Assembly (NCBI RefSeq): GCF_030646015.1
Contig: NZ_JAUSLT010000049.1
Coordinates: 1 to 60,760, forward strand
Direction: 5' to 3'
DNA from: Bradyrhizobium sp.
GTDB lineage: Bacteria; Pseudomonadota; Alphaproteobacteria; Rhizobiales; Xanthobacteraceae
Length of the DNA: 60,760 bases
This document shows, in pieces, positions 53,319 to 60,760 of this stretch. Position 1 is the first letter of the stretch, and each line of letters begins with the position of its first letter. Made by a program: the position numbers and the translations under genes. The notes beneath the pieces are model-generated. The model was not told the DNA's origin. It made no database searches and saw nothing but the letters and a program-made list of their open reading frames with translations.

Positions 53319-54704
53319 ATGACAGTCGTTGCCTCGGATGCGCGCATTGCGGATACCAAGACCTATCCGCGACGCGCCGCCGTCGTCAGCTGGATATTCT
53401 TCGACTGGGCCGCGCAGCCTTATTTCACGCTGATCACCACCTTCGTGTTCGCGCCTTATTTCGTCACCCATGTGGCGTCCGATCCCGCCAGCGGGCAGGC
53501 GATGTGGGGCTTTGCCACCGCGGCGGCGGGGCTGGTGATCGCGCTATTGTCGCCGGTGCTGGGGGCGATCGCGGACGCCAGCGGCCGCCGCAAGCCGTGG
53601 ATCGCTGTGTTCGGCGCGCTGCTGGTGATCGGATCCTCGCTGATGTGGTTCGGCAAGCCCGGCGATCCCAGCGTGATCCCGGCGCTGCTGCTGGCCTTTG
53701 GCATCGCGACCATTGGCGTCGAATTCGCGATGGTCTTCAATAATGCGATGATGCCGTCGCTGGTGCCGCCGGACAAGATCGGGCGATTGTCCGGTACCGG
53801 CTGGGCGACCGGCTATGTCGGCGGCATCATCAGCCTGATCCTGGTGCTCGGGTTTCTGGCGGCCAACCCCGCGACCGGACGGACGCTGTTCGGGTTCATG
53901 CCGCTGTTCGGTCTCGATCCGGTGTCGCACCAGGGCGATCGCATCACAGGTCCACTGACCGCGATCTGGTTCATCATCTTCGTGACGCCGATGTTCCTGC
54001 TGACGCCGGACTATCCGGCGAAGCTGCCGGTGCGCGACGCGTTGCGCGTGGGCCTGGCCGAACTGAAGGGAACGCTCGCCGAATTGCCGAAACGCAAGTC
54101 GATGGCGGCGTTCCTGCTCGCCAACATGATCTACACCGACGGGCTGGTGTCGCTGTTCGCATTCGGCGGCATCTACGCCGCCAGCACCTTCGGCTGGCAC
54201 ACCATCCAGATCGGCACCTTCGGGATCCTGCTCGCGATCGCCGGCACCTTTGGCGCGTGGCTCGGCGGCAAGCTCGACGATACGCTCGGACCGAAGCGGG
54301 TCATCGCCGGCAGTACGGTGGTCCTGCTGTTGTCGATCATCGCCATTCTGTCCGTCGACAGGGATTCGATCTTCCTGGTCAAGGTGGCGCCGCCGGTGCC
54401 CGGCGGCGCGCTGTTTTCCGGCGCCGCGGAGCGCGCCTATCTGGTGCTGGGCTGCCTGATCGGCATGGCCGGCGGCCCGCTGCAGGCGGCGTCGCGCTCG
54501 CTGCTGGTTCGCATGGCGCCGAAAGACCGCGTCGCGCAATATTTCGGACTGTTCGCGCTGACCGGAAAGGTGACGTCCTTTGTCGGCCCGCTACTGGTCG
54601 GCGCCATCACCGCCATCACCGCAAGCCAGAAGGCCGGCATGGCGGTGCTGGTGCTGTTCTTCGTCGCCGGCCTGGCGCTGCTGTCGCGGGTCAAGGAAGA
54701 ATAG
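53319..54704 (+). CDS. MFS permease, UMF1/Atg22-like
   Basis: 461-residue transporter with about 12 membrane helices. The conserved N-terminal WIFFDWAAQPYFTLITTFVF block and the SPVLGAIADASGRRKPWI segment match the UMF1/Atg22 family, whose eukaryotic member exports amino acids from vacuoles. Residues IPALLLAFGIATIG and the central loop are typical of this group. ATG at 53319 is preferred over an in-frame start at 53271. Divergent from ggt by about 110 nt. Substrate unknown. Confidence 0.88.
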   Translation: MTVVASDARIADTKTYPRRAAVVSWIFFDWAAQPYFTLITTFVFAPYFVTHVASDPASGQAMWGFATAAAGLVIALLSPVLGAIADASGRRKPWIAVFGALLVIGSSLMWFGKPGDPSVIPALLLAFGIATIGVEFAMVFNNAMMPSLVPPDKIGRLSGTGWATGYVGGIISLILVLGFLAANPATGRTLFGFMPLFGLDPVSHQGDRITGPLTAIWFIIFVTPMFLLTPDYPAKLPVRDALRVGLAELKGTLAELPKRKSMAAFLLANMIYTDGLVSLFAFGGIYAASTFGWHTIQIGTFGILLAIAGTFGAWLGGKLDDTLGPKRVIAGSTVVLLLSIIAILSVDRDSIFLVKVAPPVPGGALFSGAAERAYLVLGCLIGMAGGPLQAASRSLLVRMAPKDRVAQYFGLFALTGKVTSFVGPLLVGAITAITASQKAGMAVLVLFFVAGLALLSRVKEE

Positions 54705-54777
54705 CGGCTAGTTTAGCGCTCAAGCATCTTCCACCTCTAATGCTTCATCCTTCGAGATGCAGATGCTTCGCGATGCT

Positions 54778-54927
54778 CTTCGCTCCCCTCCCTCCACGCG
54801 CTCTTGCGCGTGGCGGGGAGGGGTCGGGGGTGGGGGGCGCTTCCGCAAACTCGCTTGCAGAAGAATACGCCGATAGACCCCCCACCCCCGACCCCTCCCC
54901 ACCGCTTCGCGGAGGGAGGGGAGAAGA
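54778..54927. repeat. Intergenic long palindrome, CTCCCCTCCCTCC type
   Basis: Left arm TCTTCGCTCCCCTCCCTCC, then GGGGAGGGGTCGGGGGTGGG; right arm CCCACCCCCGACCCCTCCCC, then GGAGGGAGGGGAGAAGA. Both arms contain small hairpins (CGCGCTCTTGCGCG, CGCTTCGCG). It lies between the convergent MFS and vanB genes. Confidence 0.8.
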
Positions 54928-54933
54928 AAAGCG

Positions 54934-55914
54934 CTAGCGGGCGTCGCTCCGGTAGTGCGTATTCACGGTAACGGCGCCGACGGCGCGCGACACGCAGGGG
55001 CAGATCTTGCCGTTGGCCTGCTTCTGGTGATCGCTGAAGAACACGTCGCGGTGATCGATCGCGCCGTCCACCGCGATGACGTCGATTGCGCAGACGCCGC
55101 ATTCGCCGCGCTGGCAGTCCGACATCACCTCGAAGCCGGCCTCGCCCAGCGCATCCAGCATCGATTTGTTCTCGGGCACCAGGATCTCCTGGCCGGTGGC
55201 ATCGATCCGGATCCGGAACGGCTCGGTCGGCAACAACCCGCTGGAGCCGAAGGTCTCGTAGCGCAAATCCTGGGGCGCGCGCCCAGCCGATGCCCAGCTG
55301 CGCTGTGCCGCATCGAGCAGCCGCATCGGGCCGCAGATCGCGGCCATGGCATCGGGCGGCAGGCGACCAAAGCTGTGGTCGAGGTCGATGCGCCGGCCTT
55401 CGTCGCCGGCGTGAACGATCAGGCGATCGCCTAGCAGGTCGGTGAGTTCATCGAGAAACGCGGCGTCGCGCCGCGATGTCACCGCGTAGTGCACCTCCAC
55501 GTCGGCGTTGCGGCGCATCAGCGCGCCGGCGATGCCGACGATCGGGGTGATGCCGATGCCGCCGGCGATCAGGCACCAGGATTGTCGCGACCAGTCGATC
55601 TCGAACAGCGAGGCCGGGCTCGAAACATCGATCCGCGCGCCCGGCTGCAGCGACCACATATAGCGCGAGCCGCCGCGGCTGTCGGGCGCGCGCCGAACCG
55701 CGATACGGTAGCCGTCAGGGCCGGCGTCGCCGACCAGCGAATAGTTGCGTGTTTCCGGCCGTCCGTCGATCGATACGCCGACAGCGACATGGCTGCCGGG
55801 CGAATAATGTTCGATGGAGAACGGCTCGGGCCGCAGCACGAATTCGCGAATTGTTGATGTCACGTCGCGGATGGCGTGAACCGTGCATTTCGTCCATTTG
55901 CGTTCGAACCGCAT
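54934..55914 (-). CDS. vanB: Vanillate O-demethylase reductase-like subunit (PDR/VanB family)
   Basis: 326-residue electron-transfer flavoprotein. The FMN/NAD half is ferredoxin-reductase-like (ETRNYSLVGD, GGIGITPIVGIAGAL), and the C-terminal 2Fe-2S domain has CQRGECGVC and a final CPC, giving four cysteine ligands in the plant-ferredoxin pattern. It feeds electrons from NAD(P)H to a Rieske oxygenase such as VanA. In the same cluster as vanA with a gntR gene between. Confidence 0.92.
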   Translation of the reverse strand: MRFERKWTKCTVHAIRDVTSTIREFVLRPEPFSIEHYSPGSHVAVGVSIDGRPETRNYSLVGDAGPDGYRIAVRRAPDSRGGSRYMWSLQPGARIDVSSPASLFEIDWSRQSWCLIAGGIGITPIVGIAGALMRRNADVEVHYAVTSRRDAAFLDELTDLLGDRLIVHAGDEGRRIDLDHSFGRLPPDAMAAICGPMRLLDAAQRSWASAGRAPQDLRYETFGSSGLLPTEPFRIRIDATGQEILVPENKSMLDALGEAGFEVMSDCQRGECGVCAIDVIAVDGAIDHRDVFFSDHQKQANGKICPCVSRAVGAVTVNTHYRSDAR

Positions 55915-55984
55915 GGCGTAGACTCTCTATTTTGACGCGTTTTCTTGACGCGAACCGGTGCCCACTTCGCTTGAAAACGCTTTG

Positions 55985-56740
55985 CTATTCGCTGACGGGC
56001 GAACGGATCAGCGCCAGTGCCGGCAGCAGATCCAGATGGGTCCGGTTGCGCAGCGCCAGCCGCAGGTTTCGCGCGGCGAGCCGCGCATGCTCGCGCATCA
56101 CGGCCTCCGCCCTCGCCCCTTCGCGATTCTCGATGGCGTCGACCACGATGCGGTGATGGTCCTGCGCGATGATGAGGGTCTGATGCGCTTCCGGCAGCGC
56201 CGATTGCGCCATGACGAAGCCGCTAGGAGAAGCGAACGGCAGAGCGGAGGCGCGGTCGATCTGCCGGATCAGCGGCGCGCTGCGGGACAATTCCGTGAGC
56301 AGGGCATGAAAGCGGGCGTTCATGGTGACGTAGGCGGAGAACGCCTCCACCGAGACCGCGTCGCGCGCCACCAGTTCGTCCAGCTCCGCGAGGCTTTGCT
56401 TCAGCGGTTCGAGGTCGCGCGCGCTCACCCCGCGCTCGGCGGCGAAGCGTGCTGCCAGGCCTTCGAGCACCCCGCGCAGCTCGATGGAATCGAGGATGTC
56501 GCGCTCGGTGAAGGCTTTCACCATGAAGCCGCCGGAGGGAATCGCCTCCAGCAGGCCCTCCTCCTCGAGCCGGACCAGCGCCATGCGCACCGGCGTTCGC
56601 GACACGCCGGTGGTTTCCACCGCTCCCAATTCCGAAATTCGCTCGCCGGGCCGCAAGCGGCCGGACAGGATCAGGTCGCGCAGCGCGAGCTGGGCGCGCA
56701 CCGTGTGCGATACCGCGCGGTCGGGGTCGCGTTCGTTCAT
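55985..56740 (-). CDS. GntR-family (FadR/VanR type) regulator
   Basis: 251-residue repressor. The N-terminal winged helix reads RAQLALRDLILSGRLRPGER, then ELGAVETTGVSRTPVRMALV. A C-terminal FCD domain (from about 90) has the usual histidine ligands (HALLTEL, DHHRIVVDAIENR, MREHARLA). FadR-group regulators with FCD domains commonly control vanillate demethylation. It lies between vanA (4-nt gap) and vanB, on the same strand. Two TGTATACA palindromes in the vanA promoter are the probable targets. Confidence 0.92.
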   Translation of the reverse strand: MNERDPDRAVSHTVRAQLALRDLILSGRLRPGERISELGAVETTGVSRTPVRMALVRLEEEGLLEAIPSGGFMVKAFTERDILDSIELRGVLEGLAARFAAERGVSARDLEPLKQSLAELDELVARDAVSVEAFSAYVTMNARFHALLTELSRSAPLIRQIDRASALPFASPSGFVMAQSALPEAHQTLIIAQDHHRIVVDAIENREGARAEAVMREHARLAARNLRLALRNRTHLDLLPALALIRSPVSE

Positions 56741-56744
56741 CGCT

Positions 56745-57794
56745 TCACTCCGCCGCCTGCAGCGTCGCCGGCGGATTTTCGCGCGCGATCATGCGGTCGA
56801 TCATGCGCCGCGCCCACATCGCGCCGGCGTCGATGTTGAGATTGTAGAACACGCGCTCGGGATTGGCGTCGATGGCGCGCTGCTGGGCTTCGAGGATGAT
56901 TTCATCCTCGCGGAAGATGCCGGCGACGCCTTCGCGGATTTCGGTGGTGAGCCGCTGTTCGCTCCGGCGATAATTGCGCGCGAAGGCCCAGAAGTAGTGA
57001 CATGTCGTTTCGGTTTCCGGCGTCATGGTATTGAGCACGTAGCCGTTGACGCCTTGCGAGCGGTCGCCTTCCGGCGCGCCGGTGCCTGCGGGCGCGACCC
57101 CGACGTCGATGTTGACGGTGCCGGGCGCCTGGAAGTGAATGATCTGCCAGCGATCGACCGGTCCCGGTTTTTGCAGCTGTCCGGCCCAGAACGGCGGCGC
57201 CTCGATGCCGCGCATCCAGCGCGTCACGGTCACGGTGGTGTCGCCATGGGTGACGTCGAACGGCGCCTCGGCGACGGCGTCGTTGCCGATGCTGCCGCCA
57301 TGCACGAAGGTCTCGTGCGTCAGGTCCATCAGATTGTCGACCACCAGCCGGTAATCGCATTTGACGTGAATGGTCTTGCCGTCGCCGGCCCAGGCCGGAT
57401 CGTCGTTCCAGTGCATGTCCGGCACCAGCGCAGGGTCCGCCAAGGCGGGATCGCCCATCCAGAGCCAGACGAAGCGGTGGCGCTCGACCACGGGATAGGC
57501 CCGCACGCAGGCCGACGGATTGATAGTCTCCTGCGACGGCATGAAGGTGCAGCGGCCGGACGCATTGAATTTCAGGCCGTGATAGCCGCAGACCACGCTG
57601 TCGCCTTCGAGACGCCCCTTGGACAGCGGCACCAGCCGATGCCAGCAGGCGTCTTCCAGCGCGCTCACCTGCCCGTCGGCTTGCCGGTACATCACGACCT
57701 GCTTGCCGCAAATGGTCCGCGGAAACAGCGCGCGCTTGATATCGGCGTCCCAGGCGGCGGCGTACCAGGCATTTTGGGGAAAGGATGCGGCCAT
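56745..57794 (-). CDS. vanA: Vanillate O-demethylase oxygenase-like subunit (Rieske)
   Basis: 349-residue aromatic-ring Rieske oxygenase. The Rieske ligands are C50-x-H52 and C69-x2-H72 with the exact 16-residue spacing. The mononuclear iron site is in DNLMDLTHETFVH, matching D/N..H..H. Such enzymes convert vanillate to protocatechuate and formaldehyde; sequence alone does not exclude other O-demethylation substrates. It is the first gene of a vanA-gntR-vanB operon. Upstream region carries paired TGTATACA operators. Confidence 0.92.
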   Translation of the reverse strand: MAASFPQNAWYAAAWDADIKRALFPRTICGKQVVMYRQADGQVSALEDACWHRLVPLSKGRLEGDSVVCGYHGLKFNASGRCTFMPSQETINPSACVRAYPVVERHRFVWLWMGDPALADPALVPDMHWNDDPAWAGDGKTIHVKCDYRLVVDNLMDLTHETFVHGGSIGNDAVAEAPFDVTHGDTTVTVTRWMRGIEAPPFWAGQLQKPGPVDRWQIIHFQAPGTVNIDVGVAPAGTGAPEGDRSQGVNGYVLNTMTPETETTCHYFWAFARNYRRSEQRLTTEIREGVAGIFREDEIILEAQQRAIDANPERVFYNLNIDAGAMWARRMIDRMIARENPPATLQAAE

Positions 57795-57825
57795 GACGGT
57801 TTGCTCGGCGTTGAATGGATGCCGA

Positions 57826-57835
57826 CTGTATACAT
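57826..57835. promoter_or_regulatory. Candidate GntR operator, left copy
   Basis: CTGTATACAT, containing the palindrome TGTATACA, 32 nt before the vanA start. It fits the T-x-GT...AC-x-A pattern of FadR-type sites. Confidence 0.6.
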
Positions 57836-57888
57836 TAAATTTGGATTCTGCGAAATATCGGGTCTAATTAAGGTTATATAATACCTTT

Positions 57889-57898
57889 ATGTATACAG
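57889..57898. promoter_or_regulatory. Candidate GntR operator, right copy
   Basis: ATGTATACAG is the exact inverse of the left copy, 63 bp away. An AT-rich stretch between them contains likely -10/-35 elements, so the two may loop the promoter. The 307-nt gap 57795-58101 otherwise holds only a palindromic repeat. Confidence 0.6.
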
Positions 57899-57953
57899 TA
57901 TTGAATGGGCGGGCGGAAGATCGAAGGCAGCGGCGGCTGTCGTCCGCCCCCCT

Positions 57954-58051
57954 GAGGTGCGAGCCCTTTGCGAGCCTCGAAGGGCGACGGACCGCTGCGA
58001 TCGTTATCCGGCCCATCCTTCGAGGCTCGGCGCAAGAGCGCCTCGCACCTC
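57954..58051. repeat. Palindromic repeat, CCTTCGAGGCTCG family
   Basis: Left arm GAGGTGCGAGCCCTTTGCGA, then GCCTCGAAGG; right arm CCATCCTTCGAGGCTCGGCG, then GCCTCGCACCTC. Resembles the element at 51304. It lies between the divergent promoter of vanA and the purH end. Confidence 0.7.
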
Positions 58052-58101
58052 CAGCGATGAGCGCAATTGCGCTCACGCGGGGGATGACGTCTCGCGAATC
58101 C

Positions 58102-59694
58102 CTAATGCCGGAAATGCCGGATGCCGGTGAACACCATGGCGATGCCGGCATCGTCGGCGGCCTTGATGACCTCATCATCGCGGATCGATCCGCCCGGCTG
58201 GATCACCGCGGTGGCGCCGGCCTCGATCGCGACCAATAGCCCGTCGGCGAACGGAAAGAACGCGTCCGACGCCACCACCGAGCCCTTGGTCATCGGCGCG
58301 GCCAGTTTCAATTCATCGGCGGCATCCTGCGCCTTGCGCGCCGCGATCCGCGCGGAATCCACCCGGCTCATCTGGCCGGCGCCGATGCCGACGGTGGCGA
58401 GATCCTTGGCATAGACGATGGTGTTGGACTTGACGTGCTTGGCGACGCGAAACGCGAATTTCAGATCGCGCATTTCGGCGTCGGTCGGCGCGCGCCGGGT
58501 CGCGACCTTCAGCGTCATGCCGTCGACCACGGCGTTGTCGCGGCTCTGCACCAGCAATCCGCCGGCAACGGTTTTCGCGGTCAGGCCCACCGTGCGCGGA
58601 TCGGGCAGCGCGCCCGCCAGCAACAACCGCAGGTTCTTCTTGGTGGCGACGATGGCGATGGCCTCTTCCGTGGCATCCGGCGCGATAATCACTTCGGTGA
58701 AGATCTCGGTGATGGCGCGCGCGGCGTCGGCGTCCAGCGTGCGGTTCAATGCGACGATGCCGCCGAAGGCCGAGGTCGAATCGCAGGCCAGGGCCTTGCG
58801 GTAGGCACTGACGAGATCGGCGCCCTCGGCGACGCCGCAGGGATTGGCATGCTTGACGATGACGACGGCCGCAGTGCGCTTGGCATCGAATTCGCCGAGG
58901 CATTCATAGGCGGCATCGGTGTCGTTGAGGTTGTTGTACGACAGCTCCTTGCCCTGCAGCTGCCGCGCGGTGGCGACGCCGGGACGCTTGTCGGGGGTGC
59001 GGTAGAACGCGGCGGTCTGGTGCGGGTTCTCGCCGTAGCGCAACGCCTGGATCAGGCGGCCGCCGACGGCGCGGAAATCCGGCGCGTCGGTCTTGAGTTC
59101 GGCCGCGAACCAGTTCGAGATCGCCGCATCATAGGCGGCGGTGCGGGCATAGGCCTTTGCCGCGAGCCGGCGGCGCAAGGTCAGCGAGGTCGCACCCTGG
59201 TTGGCGGCGAGTTCGTCGAGCACCGCCTGATAATCCTGCGCTTCGACCACGACGGCGACGTCGTCGTGATTCTTCGCCGCGGCGCGGATCATCGCGGGGC
59301 CGCCGATGTCGATGTTCTCGATGCACTCCTCATAGCCCGCGCCCTTGTCGACGGTGGCCTCGAACGGATAGAGGTTGACCACCAGCAGGTCGATCGGCGC
59401 GATGCCGTGCGCCTTCATCGCTTCGGCATGTTCGGCATTGTCGCGGATCGCCAGCAATCCGCCATGCACTTTCGGGTGCAGCGTCTTGACCCGGCCGTCC
59501 ATCATTTCCGGAAAACCGGTCAGCTCCGAAACGTCCTTCACGGTCAAGCCGGCCGCGGCAATCGCCTTCGCCGTGCCGCCGGTGGAGACCAGCTCGATGC
59601 CGTGCCCGGCGAGTGCGCGGGCAAATTCGATCAGCCCGGTCTTGTCGGAAACGGACAATAAAGCGCGGGTTACGCGGCGCGGATGGTCGGTCAT
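58102..59694 (-). CDS. purH: Bifunctional AICAR transformylase/IMP cyclohydrolase
   Basis: 530-residue enzyme of the last two steps of de novo IMP synthesis. The N-terminal MGS-like cyclohydrolase begins [19 protein letters not shown] and has STGGTAKAI and [13 protein letters not shown]. The transformylase part carries YGENPHQ and VKHANPCG (catalytic Lys-His) and ends [18 protein letters not shown]. All blocks are conserved and length is typical. In related genomes a heparinase-like gene sits upstream, as seen at the right edge here. Confidence 0.97.
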   Translation of the reverse strand: MTDHPRRVTRALLSVSDKTGLIEFARALAGHGIELVSTGGTAKAIAAAGLTVKDVSELTGFPEMMDGRVKTLHPKVHGGLLAIRDNAEHAEAMKAHGIAPIDLLVVNLYPFEATVDKGAGYEECIENIDIGGPAMIRAAAKNHDDVAVVVEAQDYQAVLDELAANQGATSLTLRRRLAAKAYARTAAYDAAISNWFAAELKTDAPDFRAVGGRLIQALRYGENPHQTAAFYRTPDKRPGVATARQLQGKELSYNNLNDTDAAYECLGEFDAKRTAAVVIVKHANPCGVAEGADLVSAYRKALACDSTSAFGGIVALNRTLDADAARAITEIFTEVIIAPDATEEAIAIVATKKNLRLLLAGALPDPRTVGLTAKTVAGGLLVQSRDNAVVDGMTLKVATRRAPTDAEMRDLKFAFRVAKHVKSNTIVYAKDLATVGIGAGQMSRVDSARIAARKAQDAADELKLAAPMTKGSVVASDAFFPFADGLLVAIEAGATAVIQPGGSIRDDEVIKAADDAGIAMVFTGIRHFRH

Positions 59695-59821
59695 GGGGGA
59701 GTATCCTGGCTGGTAAGGCCGCCCGGTAGCACGGTTTTGGCAGCCGCGAAACCGCTAGCCGCGGTGTGGATCTGCGTTGACCACAAGGAGTAATGAGCCC
59801 GGGCCAAGTGGCCCCGGAGCG

Positions 59822-60136
59822 TTAGGCGGCTTTTGCCTTGATGGTCGGGATGTGACGGACGTCCTCGGTTCGCTCCGCATGCCAGGTATCGTAGGCGGCC
59901 TGCATCCGCGTCCAGATTCCCGCGCCGTCGCCGAAAAGCTTGCCGAGCCGAACTGCAATGGCGGGGGATACCGGCTTTCTTTCCTGCAGGATGTCGTAAA
60001 GATGTTGCCGCGAAACCCCGAGCAATCCCGCAATGTCGGCCTTGGTCCGCCCGGTAGCCGGAATGATGTCATCCCGGAGCAGTGCGCCCGGATGAGTAGG
60101 GCAGCGGTTCTTGCCGCGCTTTGCCGCATAGACCAT
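59822..60136 (-). CDS. higA: HigA-type antitoxin (XRE)
   Basis: 104-residue helix-turn-helix antitoxin. It has HPGALLRDDIIPATG followed by the XRE domain (KADIAGLLGVSRQHLYDIL), typical of HigA. ATG at 60136 is preceded by AGAGGAG, 10 nt after the higB stop. Autorepression with the toxin as co-repressor is expected through the palindrome upstream of higB. Confidence 0.9.
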   Translation of the reverse strand: MVYAAKRGKNRCPTHPGALLRDDIIPATGRTKADIAGLLGVSRQHLYDILQERKPVSPAIAVRLGKLFGDGAGIWTRMQAAYDTWHAERTEDVRHIPTIKAKAA

Positions 60137-60146
60137 GCTCGCTCCT

Positions 60147-60425
60147 CTAGTGGTATTGCTCATAATCGACGCGGCAGGCTTCACCATCCTCGAATTCGAA
60201 GGTGATGCACCATGGTCCATTAACATGGACCGAATATCGCTTCGGATCGAATCCATGCAACGAATGGAAGTCGAAGCCCGGAACATTCATCTCTTCGGGT
60301 CGGACGGCGACGTCGAGCCGATCGAGCCTTGCGAAAATGCGTTTATGCATCTTCGCATCGATCTTCGAACTCTTGCCCTTCGCCCAAAGCTCCGAAAGGG
60401 CTTTGCTCTTAAAGTTTCGGATCAC
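60147..60425 (-). CDS. higB: HigB-type toxin (RelE fold)
   Basis: 92-residue RelE-superfamily mRNA interferase. It has the HigB pattern IRNFKSKALSELW, RIFARLDRLDVA, the FHSLHGFDPKRYSVHVNGPW block and a terminal ITFEFEDGEACRVDYEQYH. Toxin gene first and antitoxin second is the normal higBA order. ATG at 60425 lies 9 nt after a perfect palindrome. Confidence 0.92.
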   Translation of the reverse strand: MIRNFKSKALSELWAKGKSSKIDAKMHKRIFARLDRLDVAVRPEEMNVPGFDFHSLHGFDPKRYSVHVNGPWCITFEFEDGEACRVDYEQYH

Positions 60426-60433
60426 GAGCCAAC

Positions 60434-60450
60434 GTAAGCAATCAGCTTAC
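60434..60450. promoter_or_regulatory. Palindromic operator upstream of higB
   Basis: GTAAGC-AATCA-GCTTAC: perfect six-base arms, 9 nt before the higB start. Position and form fit a HigA autorepression site. Confidence 0.65.
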
Positions 60451-60483
60451 ATCCGTCAAGAGACACGCCACCGAAGCGCGTCT

Positions 60484-60760
60484 TCACAGCGGCAATTCCG
60501 GCTCGCGGCGCGCGTTGCGCCGTGCCGTGGTGGCCGACGCCGACGTGGTCGATCTGACAAAACTCCAGCGGATCGAGGCGGCGTGCCGGGATTCCTGCCG
60601 GATTACGATCTGCGCGGTGCGGCGGGGGCCGTCATTGCCGGCCAGGAACACGCTGTCCTCCAGTTCGACCTTGTCGTCGAGCGCCTCGAAGGTCCAGACG
60701 TCGCGGTTCGGCAGCACCAGCATGACGCCGCGCGCGTCGGACAACCGGCTCGCCTTGACC
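60484..60760 (-). CDS. C-terminal part of a probable heparinase II/III family protein
   Basis: The reading frame enters from beyond the right edge and ends at 60484. The visible 92 or so codons read ASRLSDARGVMLVLPNRDVW and TFEALDDKVELEDSVFLAG, then IVIRQESRHAASIRW. This resembles the beta-sandwich C-terminus of heparinase II/III proteins that occur upstream of purH in relatives. The catalytic domain is outside the window, so confidence is moderate. A Ser/Ala/Arg-rich tail ends the protein. Confidence 0.65.
   Translation of the reverse strand, partial: VKASRLSDARGVMLVLPNRDVWTFEALDDKVELEDSVFLAGNDGPRRTAQIVIRQESRHAASIRWSFVRSTTSASATTARRNARREPELPL

Overview
The window looks like a chromosomal segment of a Bradyrhizobium-type alphaproteobacterium (Nitrobacteraceae). 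The grounds are the uniformly high GC, the order holA-lptE-leuS, the tandem glnK-amtB pairs, the LolA/FtsK/aminotransferase cluster, and intergenic gaps filled with long imperfect palindromes. No rRNA, insertion sequence, prophage or CRISPR array was seen. There is one tRNA, tRNA-Gly(GCC).

Layout. 0-7 kb: core genes on the minus strand (DNA polymerase III delta, LPS assembly lipoprotein LptE, leucyl-tRNA synthetase) and a membrane diguanylate cyclase divergent from a YggS-type PLP protein. 7-16 kb: a 2-keto-4-pentenoate hydratase-like enzyme, a YkuD L,D-transpeptidase-like protein, an OmpR-type regulator with a stand-alone cNMP-binding protein, exonuclease III, a LolA-like protein, FtsK and a class I/II aminotransferase. 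16-22 kb: a VapBC pair, then a minus-strand operon of NDP-forming acyl-CoA synthetase, GFA protein, family III CoA-transferase and CitE-like lyase. The last two overlap by 4 nt and suggest catabolism of a C4/C5 dicarboxylate. 22-26 kb: two tandem glnK-amtB ammonium modules with a sigma54-like site and a terminator. 26-29.6 kb: a GYF-domain membrane protein, TesB, a UbiH-type monooxygenase and a Trm112 protein.

29.6-34.2 kb looks like an accessory pocket: a TetR regulator divergent from a small membrane protein with twin operators, an ArsR-SRPBCC operon with a perfect palindromic operator, an AraC regulator, and the remains of a PAS-chemoreceptor gene that has lost its middle. It lies between Trm112 and the LON-domain/CnoX pair, which are often neighbours in related bacteria. 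36-43 kb: tRNA-Gly, a DUF2157/GDYXXLXY pair, a 36-codon stump of an epimerase gene, a DUF2235 (Tle1-like) membrane-tethered hydrolase, and a PQQ-type sugar dehydrogenase next to a diheme cytochrome c.

43-54.7 kb: ketopantoate reductase, an HCCA-isomerase-like protein, a DUF2239-GST-GIY-YIG cluster whose promoters share an exact 10-mer, a chemoreceptor, an SDR with a serine hydrolase, gamma-glutamyltransferase and an MFS permease. 54.9-60.8 kb: a vanB-gntR-vanA operon with paired operators, purH, a higBA toxin-antitoxin pair with a palindromic operator, and the 3' end of a probable heparinase II/III gene running off the window.

The strongest leads for new biology are the shared CCGGGTAATA motif linking DUF2239/GST and GIY-YIG, the membrane-anchored Tle1-like enzyme without a type VI system nearby, the decayed chemoreceptor and epimerase remnants, and the four-gene acyl-CoA operon.
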